34,896 bases of DNA from a virus, in IMG/VR virus record IMGVR_UViG_3300030101_001004, positions 1-34,896 of that record. One strand, 5' to 3'. Each line of letters begins with the position of its first letter. Within the stretch, counting starts at the first letter, position 1. The notes under the pieces are model-generated. The model did no database searches and was not told the origin of the DNA. It saw nothing but the letters and a program-made list of their open reading frames with translations. Made by a program: the position numbers and the translations under genes. Positions 1 through 5,645 of the stretch are shown piece after piece.

Positions 1-99
1 ATCACACTTAAATCAACATCCTTAAGTTCCATTAATTTTAAATGATCCGCTTTAAATGGTTCTATGCGTAACTCATGTCCATCTAAACCGAACAAAGTA
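1..99. repeat. Terminal direct repeat, left copy (99 bp)
   Basis: Bases 1-99 are identical to 34798-34896. The repeat lies wholly inside the coding sequence of the gp13-like gene, and joining the two copies restores one uninterrupted reading frame. This is what a circular contig with a k-mer-sized overlap looks like. A physical terminal repeat of a T7-like virion would normally lie between genes and be longer. Confidence 0.95.
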
Positions 100-131
100 T
101 TCATGTCATCGTAATCGTAAATATCAAGCAT
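1..131 (-). CDS. T7 gp13-like GNAT-fold protein, N-terminal part (split by the contig ends)
   Basis: This is the 5' end of the gene that continues at 34428-34896. The start codon is the ATG at 131-129, sharing its A with the TAA stop of the large terminase (TAATG), so translation is probably coupled to terminase. Reading into the repeat and then across the join at 34797 gives a 166-residue protein. The N-terminal residues seen here include MLDIYDYDDMNTLFGLDGHE. The function is discussed with the larger part. Confidence 0.8.
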   Translation of the reverse strand, partial: MLDIYDYDDMNTLFGLDGHELRIEPFKADHLKLMELKDVDLSV

Positions 132-1654
132 TAGGCAAATACATCAAAGTCTGAGTTAGCTGTGGCCATACCCTTCAGCATATTCTTATTGCGTGTTAAG
201 GCACGGTGTTCACCACCACCAAGTAAGCAATACATAAATGCATCACCAATATGGGAATGTTCATTTTTATTCGGTGAATCTTTGTACCGTTCTTCCCCCG
301 ATATTTGGACACGCTTAAAGTGATAGCCACCACTTAATGCTTTGCGTAGTCTGTTACATTTTTTATTCACCAGTATACCTGGCTTTCCTAGTATCATTCT
401 ATTCATTGGGGATGCACCAGCTTCCCGTCTAATTTTAAAATCATTGGATACGGTAGGTCTAGCATTGTAGCCTAGGGTTTTTAAATGATCAAAGGCTGTC
501 GTTTCGTATATAGCATCTCTCTGCATACCAGCGGGATCACCCCATATTAATATTTCATTCTTCGGAAAATGAATGTTTAATTCTGTTTGTAAAATATGAC
601 CAAAGCGTTCTAAACCCATATCAAAAGTAACGATCTCATGTAGTATACGCCATTGACCCTGTAATGTTTTCTGGGCAAAGATTGCCGCTGGAGTTAAACC
701 AAAGTCAATTCCAATATGAACAGAGAGTGAAGGATCAGTTTCTAAATCAGCGGACATTAAATGATCATCGTACTCGGGAATAACAGGCTTTCCTTCTTGG
801 ACATAAGTGTACTTACCTTCAGCGTAACATTGTATCCAATCTAAATTTTTTCCTAGCAACAATTGTTCATAGTATCCATCGGGTAAATTTTTTGTATTCT
901 CCGCCTTGGCGTTTTCTTTCCACCATCTACCAGCGGAAAAAACATATCCATTGGCTTCGGGGTTTTCTGGTAAGTCATCACCCGATACTTGATTGACTGC
1001 TGGTGTCTGCTTATAAAACTTCCAAGCAAACTTCCCTGTCATCTTTTCCTTCTCGGCTAGTGTAAACCACCAATGATCATCATCCATCGGGTTCGTATCC
1101 ATCCAGACACCACGCCATGTCGGACCACCATCACCTTTAGTTGGGTATCTTCCTACCCTATGTGTTAATCCATCTATAACTGCCTTGGGTAGCTCCCTAG
1201 CTTCATTCACCCATGCACCAGTCAGTTCCATTGATAATAATTTTCGTACATCCTTTGGCTGGTCCAGGGCTAAGAATATAACTTCACAATCAATACCATG
1301 AGCATTATCTCTACTCGGTAGTTTAATGTGATGTGTAATAGGCGGTGACCATCTCATATTGCCCCAAGTATGTTCGGGAAATAATTCTAGCCATGTCTTA
1401 ATCGTAGTGGTGCGTAGTTCTGGGTAAGAGTTTCTAACAATAACAAACCTAGAATATCTAATACCATCCTTCGGACTAGGCTTTTGCCTTACAGCTTTCA
1501 GCATAATCTCTGACGCACAGGCATACGACTTACCCGATCCTACAGGCCCCATTAATCCTCTAACAAAACTTTTATCTTGTAGAAACTTCCAGACAATAGG
1601 GGAGGTTGAATAGTCTAGTTTTAAATTTGTTATGGCATCACTCATCGTCAGCAT
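131..1654 (-). CDS. terL: Terminase large subunit
   Basis: This is the DNA-packaging motor: an ATPase that drives DNA into the prohead and a nuclease that cuts concatemers. The 507-residue length is normal for podovirus/siphovirus TerL. Walker A is GPVGSGKS at residues 36-43. The strand before Walker B is about 123-131, and the following acidic residue is in WVNEARE (E151). The C-terminal RNase H-like nuclease begins at HIGIDFGLTPAA (D317), with further acidic positions in WGDPAG (near 378) and HIGDAF near the end. The gene overlaps the small terminase gene by 17 bp. An alternative start is the ATG three codons downstream; neither start has a clear Shine-Dalgarno, which fits translational coupling. 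It is followed by the gp13-like gene with a TAATG overlap. Confidence 0.95.
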   Translation of the reverse strand: MLTMSDAITNLKLDYSTSPIVWKFLQDKSFVRGLMGPVGSGKSYACASEIMLKAVRQKPSPKDGIRYSRFVIVRNSYPELRTTTIKTWLELFPEHTWGNMRWSPPITHHIKLPSRDNAHGIDCEVIFLALDQPKDVRKLLSMELTGAWVNEARELPKAVIDGLTHRVGRYPTKGDGGPTWRGVWMDTNPMDDDHWWFTLAEKEKMTGKFAWKFYKQTPAVNQVSGDDLPENPEANGYVFSAGRWWKENAKAENTKNLPDGYYEQLLLGKNLDWIQCYAEGKYTYVQEGKPVIPEYDDHLMSADLETDPSLSVHIGIDFGLTPAAIFAQKTLQGQWRILHEIVTFDMGLERFGHILQTELNIHFPKNEILIWGDPAGMQRDAIYETTAFDHLKTLGYNARPTVSNDFKIRREAGASPMNRMILGKPGILVNKKCNRLRKALSGGYHFKRVQISGEERYKDSPNKNEHSHIGDAFMYCLLGGGEHRALTRNKNMLKGMATANSDFDVFA

Positions 1655-2060
1655 CTATGACTTCTGGGCCATGCATTGTAATACCGACAACACTTGGTGT
1701 ATTCACATTGTTCTCTGATTCTAATAATCCTTGAGCCTTCGCCAGTAGTCTTAAAATGGCCACCTTGTCATGCATCTCTACTTCCAAGCTGTCACCATTC
1801 TTACTAGGAACAACTTTAATTCTTTTAATGGCCTTAATAGCAAATTCATCAATATCCTTTGAGTCTTTAACTTTGACATTCCCGTTATTATCCCACTCCA
1901 TAATGTGGCCAATGTTGGCACGGGCAATATCTACTATCTCTTGGGCTACCGCATCCTTGCTATGATCTAGGACATCTGATTTATTAATCCTCCTCTCAAC
2001 AACTCGGACACCGCCAAATCTATTAAGGGGAGGTTTAGTAATAACTTTCTTTTTAGCCAT
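1638..2060 (-). CDS. terS: Terminase small subunit
   Basis: This 140-residue protein sits immediately upstream of TerL and overlaps it by 17 bp. Small terminases recognise phage DNA and regulate the TerL motor. The N-terminus is basic. The middle has a run resembling small terminases (AIKAIKRIKV at about residues 74-83, then a strand-turn-strand and DKVAILRLLAKAQGLL). The C-terminus is acidic (ending DADDE). No helix-turn-helix is obvious by eye, so the assignment rests on position, size and the C-terminal pattern. Its ATG overlaps the stop of the 55-aa gene upstream (TAATG). Confidence 0.75.
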   Translation of the reverse strand: MAKKKVITKPPLNRFGGVRVVERRINKSDVLDHSKDAVAQEIVDIARANIGHIMEWDNNGNVKVKDSKDIDEFAIKAIKRIKVVPSKNGDSLEVEMHDKVAILRLLAKAQGLLESENNVNTPSVVGITMHGPEVIDADDE

Positions 2061-2227
2061 TAAGACTTAGCTATTTTCTTTGACCTTGGCGATAAATCTT
2101 TAAAATGAACTAACACCTTGCTATTTTTTGTATGGTTCTTACCACTATGTAATGTACCATTTTTCATTTTGTGCGTTGATCCTTTAAATTCTTTACCGTC
2201 TTTTGTGTAATGTTTTACATTTTTCAT
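2060..2227 (-). CDS. Small basic protein, 55 aa
   Basis: The ATG at 2227-2225 follows a good Shine-Dalgarno (AGGAG, 7 nt upstream). The 55-residue product is rich in Lys and His (MKNVKHYTKDGKEFKGSTHK at the N-terminus). It ends with a TAA that overlaps the small-terminase ATG. Strong RBS, tight overlap and same-strand context make it a real gene. The function is unknown; small basic proteins of this kind are common beside podovirus terminase genes. It could bind nucleic acid, but no domain is recognised. Confidence 0.75.
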   Translation of the reverse strand: MKNVKHYTKDGKEFKGSTHKMKNGTLHSGKNHTKNSKVLVHFKDLSPRSKKIAKS

Positions 2228-2237
2228 ATTACGACTC

Positions 2238-2396
2238 CTATGTCTTAGCAGTTTTCTTTGATGCCTTTAAGGCCTTATCGGTAACTGTACCCTTGCCAGG
2301 TCTACTCGTACCAGCTTTCTTTCTTTGGTTCATGTTGTAGTATAATCCCTTCTTGGCAGTTCCACCGCTCTTTGTTTTATGATAACCTTTTTTCAT
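2238..2396 (-). CDS. Small basic phage protein, 52 aa (GLYYNMNQRKKAG type)
   Basis: The start at 2396 is preceded by GGAGG with ideal spacing. The 52-residue protein is very basic and Gly-rich. It carries the pattern KKGLYYNMNQRKKAGTSRPG, which resembles a widespread family of tiny phage proteins with a G-L-[WY]-x-N-[IM]-x-x-[KR]-[KR] motif followed by Gly/Pro-Gly and a Lys/Ala-rich tail. These are usually encoded near packaging or head genes and have no established role. It lies 10 bp upstream of the 55-aa gene and 9 bp downstream of the 76-aa gene. Confidence 0.75.
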   Translation of the reverse strand: MKKGYHKTKSGGTAKKGLYYNMNQRKKAGTSRPGKGTVTDKALKASKKTAKT

Positions 2397-2405
2397 TGTA
2401 TCCTC

Positions 2406-2636
2406 CTATAGTGGTATATCGTCTAGTTCTTCGTTATTAGATGGGGCAGTAGGCTTAAACTGGTCCTTAATCGTTATCTGCATCATCTTTGTATTCCCAT
2501 CTTTGGAGGTCTGCTCCCAGATAGAAACATCATAGGTTCCTGGAGGTAGAGCTTCTTTTAACTCACACTTCCCGTTCTTCCATAATGGGCCATTCCCATC
2601 GTTCTTGAAGGTATTTAAGTAGATTGGTTTTTCCAT
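2406..2636 (-). CDS. Possible small SSB-like protein, 76 aa
   Basis: The start is supported by AAAGGA upstream of the ATG at 2636. The 76-residue product looks beta-rich: segments such as PIYLNTFKNDGNGPLWKNGK and YDVSIWEQTSKDGNTKMMQI are followed by a short Pro-rich linker and an acidic tip, EELDDIPL. That tip resembles the DDDIPF tail by which single-stranded-DNA-binding proteins recruit host replication and repair enzymes. The strand-turn pattern around WEQTSKDG also recalls small DUF736-like beta proteins. It is the first gene after the structured leader at 2640-2790. The SSB role is an inference; a structural-module small protein is an alternative. Confidence 0.45.
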   Translation of the reverse strand: MEKPIYLNTFKNDGNGPLWKNGKCELKEALPPGTYDVSIWEQTSKDGNTKMMQITIKDQFKPTAPSNNEELDDIPL

Positions 2637-2647
2637 GATTTCCTTTC

Positions 2648-2672
2648 AAAAAAAAATTCCCAAAAATTGGAA
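2648..2672 (-). terminator. Weak hairpin followed by nine U (possible terminator or attenuator)
   Basis: In the minus-strand transcript a short A/U-rich hairpin (TTCC pairing with GGAA, with AATTTTTG between) is followed directly by nine U (A-run 2648-2656 on the plus strand). It lies 12 bp before the ATG of the 76-aa gene. The stem is weak, so it could be a leaky terminator, an attenuator or simply a U-rich ribosome stand-by site. Confidence 0.35.
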
Positions 2673-2689
2673 AATAGTTTTGTGGTCCA

Positions 2690-2746
2690 CCCCCTATATC
2701 GCAGTAGGGGGCGGGGGGGATAAGGTCCTTTTTTTCCAGACCCCCC
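2690..2746 (-). promoter_or_regulatory. Leader RNA with competing G/C stems
   Basis: A GC island stands out in an AT-rich genome. CCCCCTA (2690-2696) pairs with TAGGGGG (2705-2711) around an 8-nt loop. The adjacent run of seven G (2713-2719) pairs with six C (2741-2746). In the minus-strand transcript the middle C-rich block could pair either with the upstream G-run or with the downstream G-run, so the two stems are potentially mutually exclusive. With a promoter-like element upstream and a U-tract downstream, the layout resembles an attenuator. Regulation is inferred. Confidence 0.45.
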
Positions 2747-2756
2747 GTATTAAATA

Positions 2757-2777
2757 CAAACCATATACGTTGGTTTG
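2757..2777. promoter_or_regulatory. Palindromic operator candidate (7-bp arms)
   Basis: A perfect inverted repeat, CAAACCA-N7-TGGTTTG, overlaps the putative -10 of the minus-strand promoter at 2760-2788. This is a classic arrangement for a repressor or activator site. The phage encodes a LexA-type DNA-binding-domain protein (7442-7651) that could be the ligand, but nothing in the sequence links the two directly. Confidence 0.5.
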
Positions 2778-2788
2778 CAGTTTGTAAA
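2760..2788 (-). promoter_or_regulatory. Sigma-70-like promoter candidate for the late minus-strand operon
   Basis: On the minus strand TTTACA (2788-2783) and TATGGT (2765-2760) are separated by exactly 17 bp. The -35 matches the consensus at 5 of 6 positions and the -10 at 4 of 6. The element lies just before the stop of the initiator gene and would start a leader RNA of about 115 nt for the 76-aa gene and the packaging genes behind it. Confidence 0.4.
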
Positions 2789-2794
2789 CAATAG

Positions 2795-3652
2795 TCATGG
2801 CCTGGTACTCCGTGCCACAGCTTTTACAAATCTCTCTAGTTCATCATCACTATTATTCTTAGGTTTATTCATCATCATTCTATTGAAATACTTAATACTC
2901 CTAGGCATTTCCTGTCTTGGGAAGAACTTATCTTTGTACCATTGCAGTAATCTATGTAGCTTCCTAACTATCTGTTCGTACTCCATACCAGATTGTAACC
3001 AAGAGATAGCAATATTGATGTGATTATCATTGAATGTGAAATACTGGCCAGAGAGTTCCTCAGTCTTACGTTGCCATTGTATTAGTACCTCTTTACCCTT
3101 AATATATATATCATTGTTAATTGAGGTGTTATGTATTCCTTCTGAGTGCATACTATGTATTCCTTCTGAGGGAATATCTGCATGATTACTACCTCTACGA
3201 TTATTCCTTGAGGGAATACTTTTCTTCTTCTTATCAACAGGCTTATCGGTCATCTTAGGACCTTCTGGGAACTCTAATGGTTCTTCATCAGACCTCTCAC
3301 TTGCAGTCGCTATGGCCTTGGCATCCTCTTCACTAATCGCATTATCAAACACCATGAAGTACTTATTGCCCTTGAGTCCAGGATGCTTCTTGGCGTACTT
3401 TAGATACCCAAACTCCATGAGTTTCTTGATGTGCTTACTCACGGATGGTTGACCTATGCCCATGATCTTACCAATGGTAATCTGATTGGGCCAACAGACA
3501 CCTTGACGATTGGTATAATTACCCAGCATCGCTAAGACTCTGAACGTCTGAGGGAACCTTTTAAATCTCTGATCTACGACAGCAGACTGTGCCAACACAC
3601 AGAAGTACCCAGGAGTCTTTCCCTTACCGTAGTCCTTCTTTTCATTTGACAT
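2795..3652 (-). CDS. Winged-helix replication initiator (lambda O-like role)
   Basis: The 285-residue protein (ATG at 3652; an in-frame TTG at 3661 is less likely) has an N-terminal winged-helix/helix-turn-helix domain at about residues 10-105. It includes TIGKIMGIGQPSVSKHIKKL as the HTH and a FGYLKYAKK wing. A Lys/Arg/Ser-rich linker follows at about 115-175, then an alpha-helical C-terminal domain (WQRKTEEL to the end). This is the usual build of phage initiators that bind an origin through the N-terminus and load host helicase through the C-terminus. The linker is encoded by repeated DNA that looks like origin iterons (3130-3219). The gene overlaps the DnaA-like gene upstream by about 11 bp. 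The initiator role is inferred from domain layout and context. Confidence 0.65.
   Translation of the reverse strand: MSNEKKDYGKGKTPGYFCVLAQSAVVDQRFKRFPQTFRVLAMLGNYTNRQGVCWPNQITIGKIMGIGQPSVSKHIKKLMEFGYLKYAKKHPGLKGNKYFMVFDNAISEEDAKAIATASERSDEEPLEFPEGPKMTDKPVDKKKKSIPSRNNRRGSNHADIPSEGIHSMHSEGIHNTSINNDIYIKGKEVLIQWQRKTEELSGQYFTFNDNHINIAISWLQSGMEYEQIVRKLHRLLQWYKDKFFPRQEMPRSIKYFNRMMMNKPKNNSDDELERFVKAVARSTRP
3099..3122. other. AT-rich tract next to iterons (possible DNA-unwinding element)
   Basis: This tract, TTAATATATATATCATTGTTAATT by position, is almost pure A/T. It lies directly beside the iterons, on the 3' side with respect to the initiator gene. In phage lambda the origin inside gene O has the same order: iterons, then an AT-rich unwinding region. 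The function is inferred. Confidence 0.45.
3130..3219. repeat. Iteron-like repeats inside the initiator gene (candidate origin)
   Basis: Two exact 17-bp direct repeats, TATGTATTCCTTCTGAG, lie at 3130-3146 and 3154-3170, 24 bp apart. A third related copy at 3202-3218 (TATTCCTT..GAGGGAATA) lacks two bases. Copies two and three are also inverted repeats (ATTCC/GGAAT). They encode the initiator's linker, residues about 145-174, so the protein repeats SEGIH twice. Origin function is an inference by analogy with lambda O. Confidence 0.6.
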
Positions 3653-4097
3653 CAACTTCAATCATCATTGTCTTTGGTGTATCTTTGTAAATTGTTTCAA
3701 TCTCATTATAAAAATCAGACTTAGGTAAAGATAAAAGATTGATAGCACTAGAATGAGAACCTAGCTTTGTTCTTCCTAAAAATATTCCAATGTGTTTTTT
3801 CATTACATGAATATAATTGTAAGCAATTTTAGCAAAGTCAGCTCTAGCTTTAACTAAATGTTGTTTACGATTATAAGAAAAGAAATCCTTTTCATGTATC
3901 ATATGACAATGACAAACTATTCTTGATAAAAACTTCATACGATTGTGTTTTTCTGTTTTATTTAAACCCATCACTTTATTTTTTCGTACATGAGGTCTGT
4001 TAATTAAATCTAACAATTGACGAAGGCGTTTAATTTCATTTGGAGTCAAATCGTAAGGTGAATTATTAATATGATTTGTATTATTAAAACTACTCAC
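3642..4097 (-). CDS. Protein resembling DnaA domain IV (DNA-binding), 151 aa
   Basis: The first 50 residues are a polar, basic region. Residues about 55-140 resemble the C-terminal DNA-binding domain of the initiator DnaA. A helix begins at FLSRIVCHCHMIHEKDFFS, followed by R77 and a basic helix (HLVKARADFAKIAYNYIHVM). Then comes HIGIFLGRTKLGSHSSAIN at 102-120, which parallels the DnaA signature IG..FGGRDHTTV..A. No AAA+ ATPase domain is present. It sits between a DUF3310 gene (4-bp overlap) and the initiator gene. The likely role is recognising DnaA-box-type sites to help recruit host replication proteins, or blocking or titrating host DnaA. It was recognised by eye; another small HTH family is the main alternative. 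Confidence 0.5.
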   Translation of the reverse strand: MSSFNNTNHINNSPYDLTPNEIKRLRQLLDLINRPHVRKNKVMGLNKTEKHNRMKFLSRIVCHCHMIHEKDFFSYNRKQHLVKARADFAKIAYNYIHVMKKHIGIFLGRTKLGSHSSAINLLSLPKSDFYNEIETIYKDTPKTMMIEVDVK

Positions 4098-4342
4098 TTC
4101 TCACCGTGCCTGTCAGTCATTAACCGCATTAATCTCTCTGTAAACCAATGAGCCTTACTTACTGCTACGGAACCTGGTTCACCGTCTTTAACACCCATCC
4201 TTGATAGATATTTCATGGCTGATCCTTTGAGATAGCCTACAGCTTCGGGATATGTCATTTGTGATAGTATGGCTTCTATAGTCTCAATTCTCTGGCCATT
4301 TCCTTGTCTTTTGTAGTGATTTGGGTTGATTTGATCAGTCAT
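4094..4342 (-). CDS. DUF3310 protein, 82 aa
   Basis: This is the first gene of the leftward unit. The 82-residue sequence shows the DUF3310 pattern: NPNHYK at residues 6-11, IETIEAI at 19-25, then YLKGSAMKYLSRMGVKDG (38-55) and a helix ending in KAHWFTERLMRLM. DUF3310 proteins are common in phages, sometimes fused to nucleotide kinases, and are thought to relate to nucleotide metabolism, but their activity is not settled. The gene overlaps the next by 4 bp. Its promoter should lie in the divergent region 4343-4449; the start is preceded by AGAGGTAAT. Confidence 0.8.
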   Translation of the reverse strand: MTDQINPNHYKRQGNGQRIETIEAILSQMTYPEAVGYLKGSAMKYLSRMGVKDGEPGSVAVSKAHWFTERLMRLMTDRHGEK

Positions 4343-4449
4343 ATTACCTCTTTGTTAATATATTTTGTAAAATGTGAATAATATACATTGCAATTACTGT
4401 TTTGATGTTTATATGTATATAGAACATAACAAGAAAAGGAATAGAACAG
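4343..4449. promoter_or_regulatory. Divergent intergenic region (two-way promoter, possible origin)
   Basis: This 107-bp AT-rich stretch separates the leftward and rightward units, so it must hold promoters in both directions. For the plus strand the best candidate is TTGCAA (4388-4393), 16 bp, TATATG (4410-4415). An 8-bp inverted repeat (ATATACAT 4381-4388 with ATGTATAT 4413-4420) brackets it. For the minus strand no clear -35/-10 pair was found. AGAACA occurs twice (4421 and 4443). Confidence 0.5.
4373..4381 (-). promoter_or_regulatory. DnaA box (TTATTCACA)
   Basis: The minus strand reads TTATTCACA, a perfect match to the DnaA box TTATNCACA. It lies 31 bp upstream of the DUF3310 start and about 280 bp upstream of the DnaA-like gene. 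A 9-mer with one free position is not rare by chance in 35 kb. Its place in the only divergent promoter region, beside a DnaA-like gene, makes it noteworthy. Confidence 0.45.
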
Positions 4450-4665
4450 ATGAAAATAAAATTTACTAAATTTAAAATTGTTTATGAAACTGAAAATGGA
4501 AGTACATTAACTTATACAAATGATGATTATGGTTGGACAATGAGATGTTTACCAGAAATTTATCATGCTTGTAATGATGAAATGGAATTATTAAATAAAA
4601 ATGCAAGTTATGAAACTTTAAAAAAGAGTAGTCATGGATTTTCAGAATTTGTAGATAAGGAGTAG
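4450..4665 (+). CDS. Hypothetical early protein, 71 aa
   Basis: This is the first rightward gene, with AAGGA about 13 nt before its ATG. The 71-residue product is acidic with a beta-rich N-terminus (KFTKFKIVYETENGSTLTY) and a helical C-terminal half; it has two Cys and no membrane segment. No family is recognised. As the first gene from the early promoter it is a plausible host-takeover or regulatory protein, but that is inferred from position only. The recombinase gene follows after 3 bp. Confidence 0.7.
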   Translation: MKIKFTKFKIVYETENGSTLTYTNDDYGWTMRCLPEIYHACNDEMELLNKNASYETLKKSSHGFSEFVDKE

Positions 4666-4668
4666 AAC

Positions 4669-5376
4669 ATGAACCAATCGTTTATACAGAACAACAATGC
4701 TGGTAAGCCACACTACGGAAACTTTGTGGCTTACTACCGTGTATCGACACAACGACAAGGTGATACTGGTTATGGTTTAGATGCTCAGAAAAGAAAAGTA
4801 CAAGAGCATTTAGATGGTGGTAAATGGCAATTACTACAAGAGTTTACTGAAATAGAAAGTGGTCGTAACAACAGAAGAGTTCAATTCAAGGAAGCATTAA
4901 AACTATGTAAGAAAACAGGTGCTAAACTTGTTGTTGCAAAGCTAGATCGTTTGTCCAGGAATTTATTATTCCTTGCTACATTGATGGAGTCTGGCGTTGA
5001 ATTTGAATGTTGTGATATGCCCGATGCTAATAAATTAACTCTTCATGTATTAGGTGCTGTTGCTGAGAATGAAAGCACTAGAGTAAGAGAGAGAACAAGA
5101 TTAGCATTAGCAGAAGCAAAGATTAGAGGTGTTAAACTAGGCAATCCTCATACTGACAGCAGATTAAAAGCTGGTAGAAAAGGTAATAAAGTCCAGCGTA
5201 GTGAAGCCAATGATTTTGCACAAGAAATACTACCTTTAATTGATGGTATCAAAGCATCGGGATTAGCATCACTAAAAGATATTGCTCAAGCACTTAATGC
5301 TAGAGGAGTTACTACACAAAGAGGGGGCGTGTGGCATCCTTCTACAGTTTCTAACATTTTAAAAAGGAGAAAATAA
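4669..5376 (+). CDS. Small serine recombinase (resolvase/invertase type)
   Basis: The 235-residue protein has the resolvase catalytic domain at about residues 17-160. The nucleophile is S26 in YYRVST, with R24, then AKLDRLSRN carrying the active-site R94 and R97. The long E-helix is AVAENESTRVRERTRLAL. After a basic linker (LGNPHTDSRLKAGRKGNK) a helix-turn-helix lies at about 200-233 (LKDIAQALNARGV..HPSTVSNILKR). Such enzymes cut and rejoin DNA through a 5'-phosphoserine bond, resolving, inverting or integrating DNA. The size fits a resolvase/invertase better than a large serine integrase (about 450 aa or more). No attachment or crossover site is certain; the repeat-rich region at 5511-5645 is a candidate. 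Confidence 0.85.
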   Translation: MNQSFIQNNNAGKPHYGNFVAYYRVSTQRQGDTGYGLDAQKRKVQEHLDGGKWQLLQEFTEIESGRNNRRVQFKEALKLCKKTGAKLVVAKLDRLSRNLLFLATLMESGVEFECCDMPDANKLTLHVLGAVAENESTRVRERTRLALAEAKIRGVKLGNPHTDSRLKAGRKGNKVQRSEANDFAQEILPLIDGIKASGLASLKDIAQALNARGVTTQRGGVWHPSTVSNILKRRK

Positions 5377-5510
5377 TGTGGTTATATTCAATATACGATT
5401 TAAAACAAATGATTAAACTTAATTGTATTGTTAATGGTCATAATACAAAATATTGGAAAGACCATTTAAAATACAGACTAAAATTATTGAAAGGAGAAAA
5501 TAAAGGCTGA
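5376..5510 (+). CDS. Hypothetical protein, 44 aa
   Basis: The ATG at 5376 shares its A with the recombinase TAA (TAATG) and has GGAG at ideal distance inside the recombinase 3' end. The 44-residue product is basic (pI high by inspection), with N-terminus MWLYSIYDLKQMIKLNC and a C-terminal Lys-rich helix. No domain is recognised. Translational coupling suggests a partner of the recombinase, for example a directionality or accessory factor, but this is a guess. Confidence 0.6.
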   Translation: MWLYSIYDLKQMIKLNCIVNGHNTKYWKDHLKYRLKLLKGENKG

Positions 5511-5645
5511 TATACATAATTGACGCTTAATTAATATTGAATATTAACAGAACAATATAAATACTTGATATTAAACAAAAGAACATTTAATTAACATTTA
5601 AACAATATATATACACCAAAGCATATTTGGAAATTGTGAGGAACT
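5511..5645 (+). promoter_or_regulatory. AT-rich intergenic region with promoter and direct repeats
   Basis: This 135-bp gap separates the recombinase pair from the exonuclease/annealase module. TTGACG (5520-5525), 16 bp, TATTAA (5542-5547) is a promoter candidate. TTGATA (5565-5570), 17 bp, TAATTA (5588-5593) is weaker. Two imperfect direct repeats both begin TTAATTAA (5527 and 5587) and both end with ACAATATAWATAC. AGAACA occurs at 5549 and 5580. It could be a promoter region, a recombinase site or an accessory origin. Confidence 0.45.

Noticed and set aside
1-99. T7-like physical direct terminal repeat
   Set aside because: The repeat is exactly 99 bp, lies in the middle of a coding sequence and restores a full gene when closed, which fits an assembly overlap better than a packaging terminus.
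3130-3219. CRISPR-like repeat-spacer unit
   Set aside because: Only three unequal copies, inside a coding frame, with 7-bp and about 30-bp gaps; an iteron explanation fits better.
4422-4448. Alphaproteobacterial SOS box from two GAAC words
   Set aside because: The two GAAC motifs are 19 bp apart instead of the 7-bp gap needed for GTTCN7GTTC.
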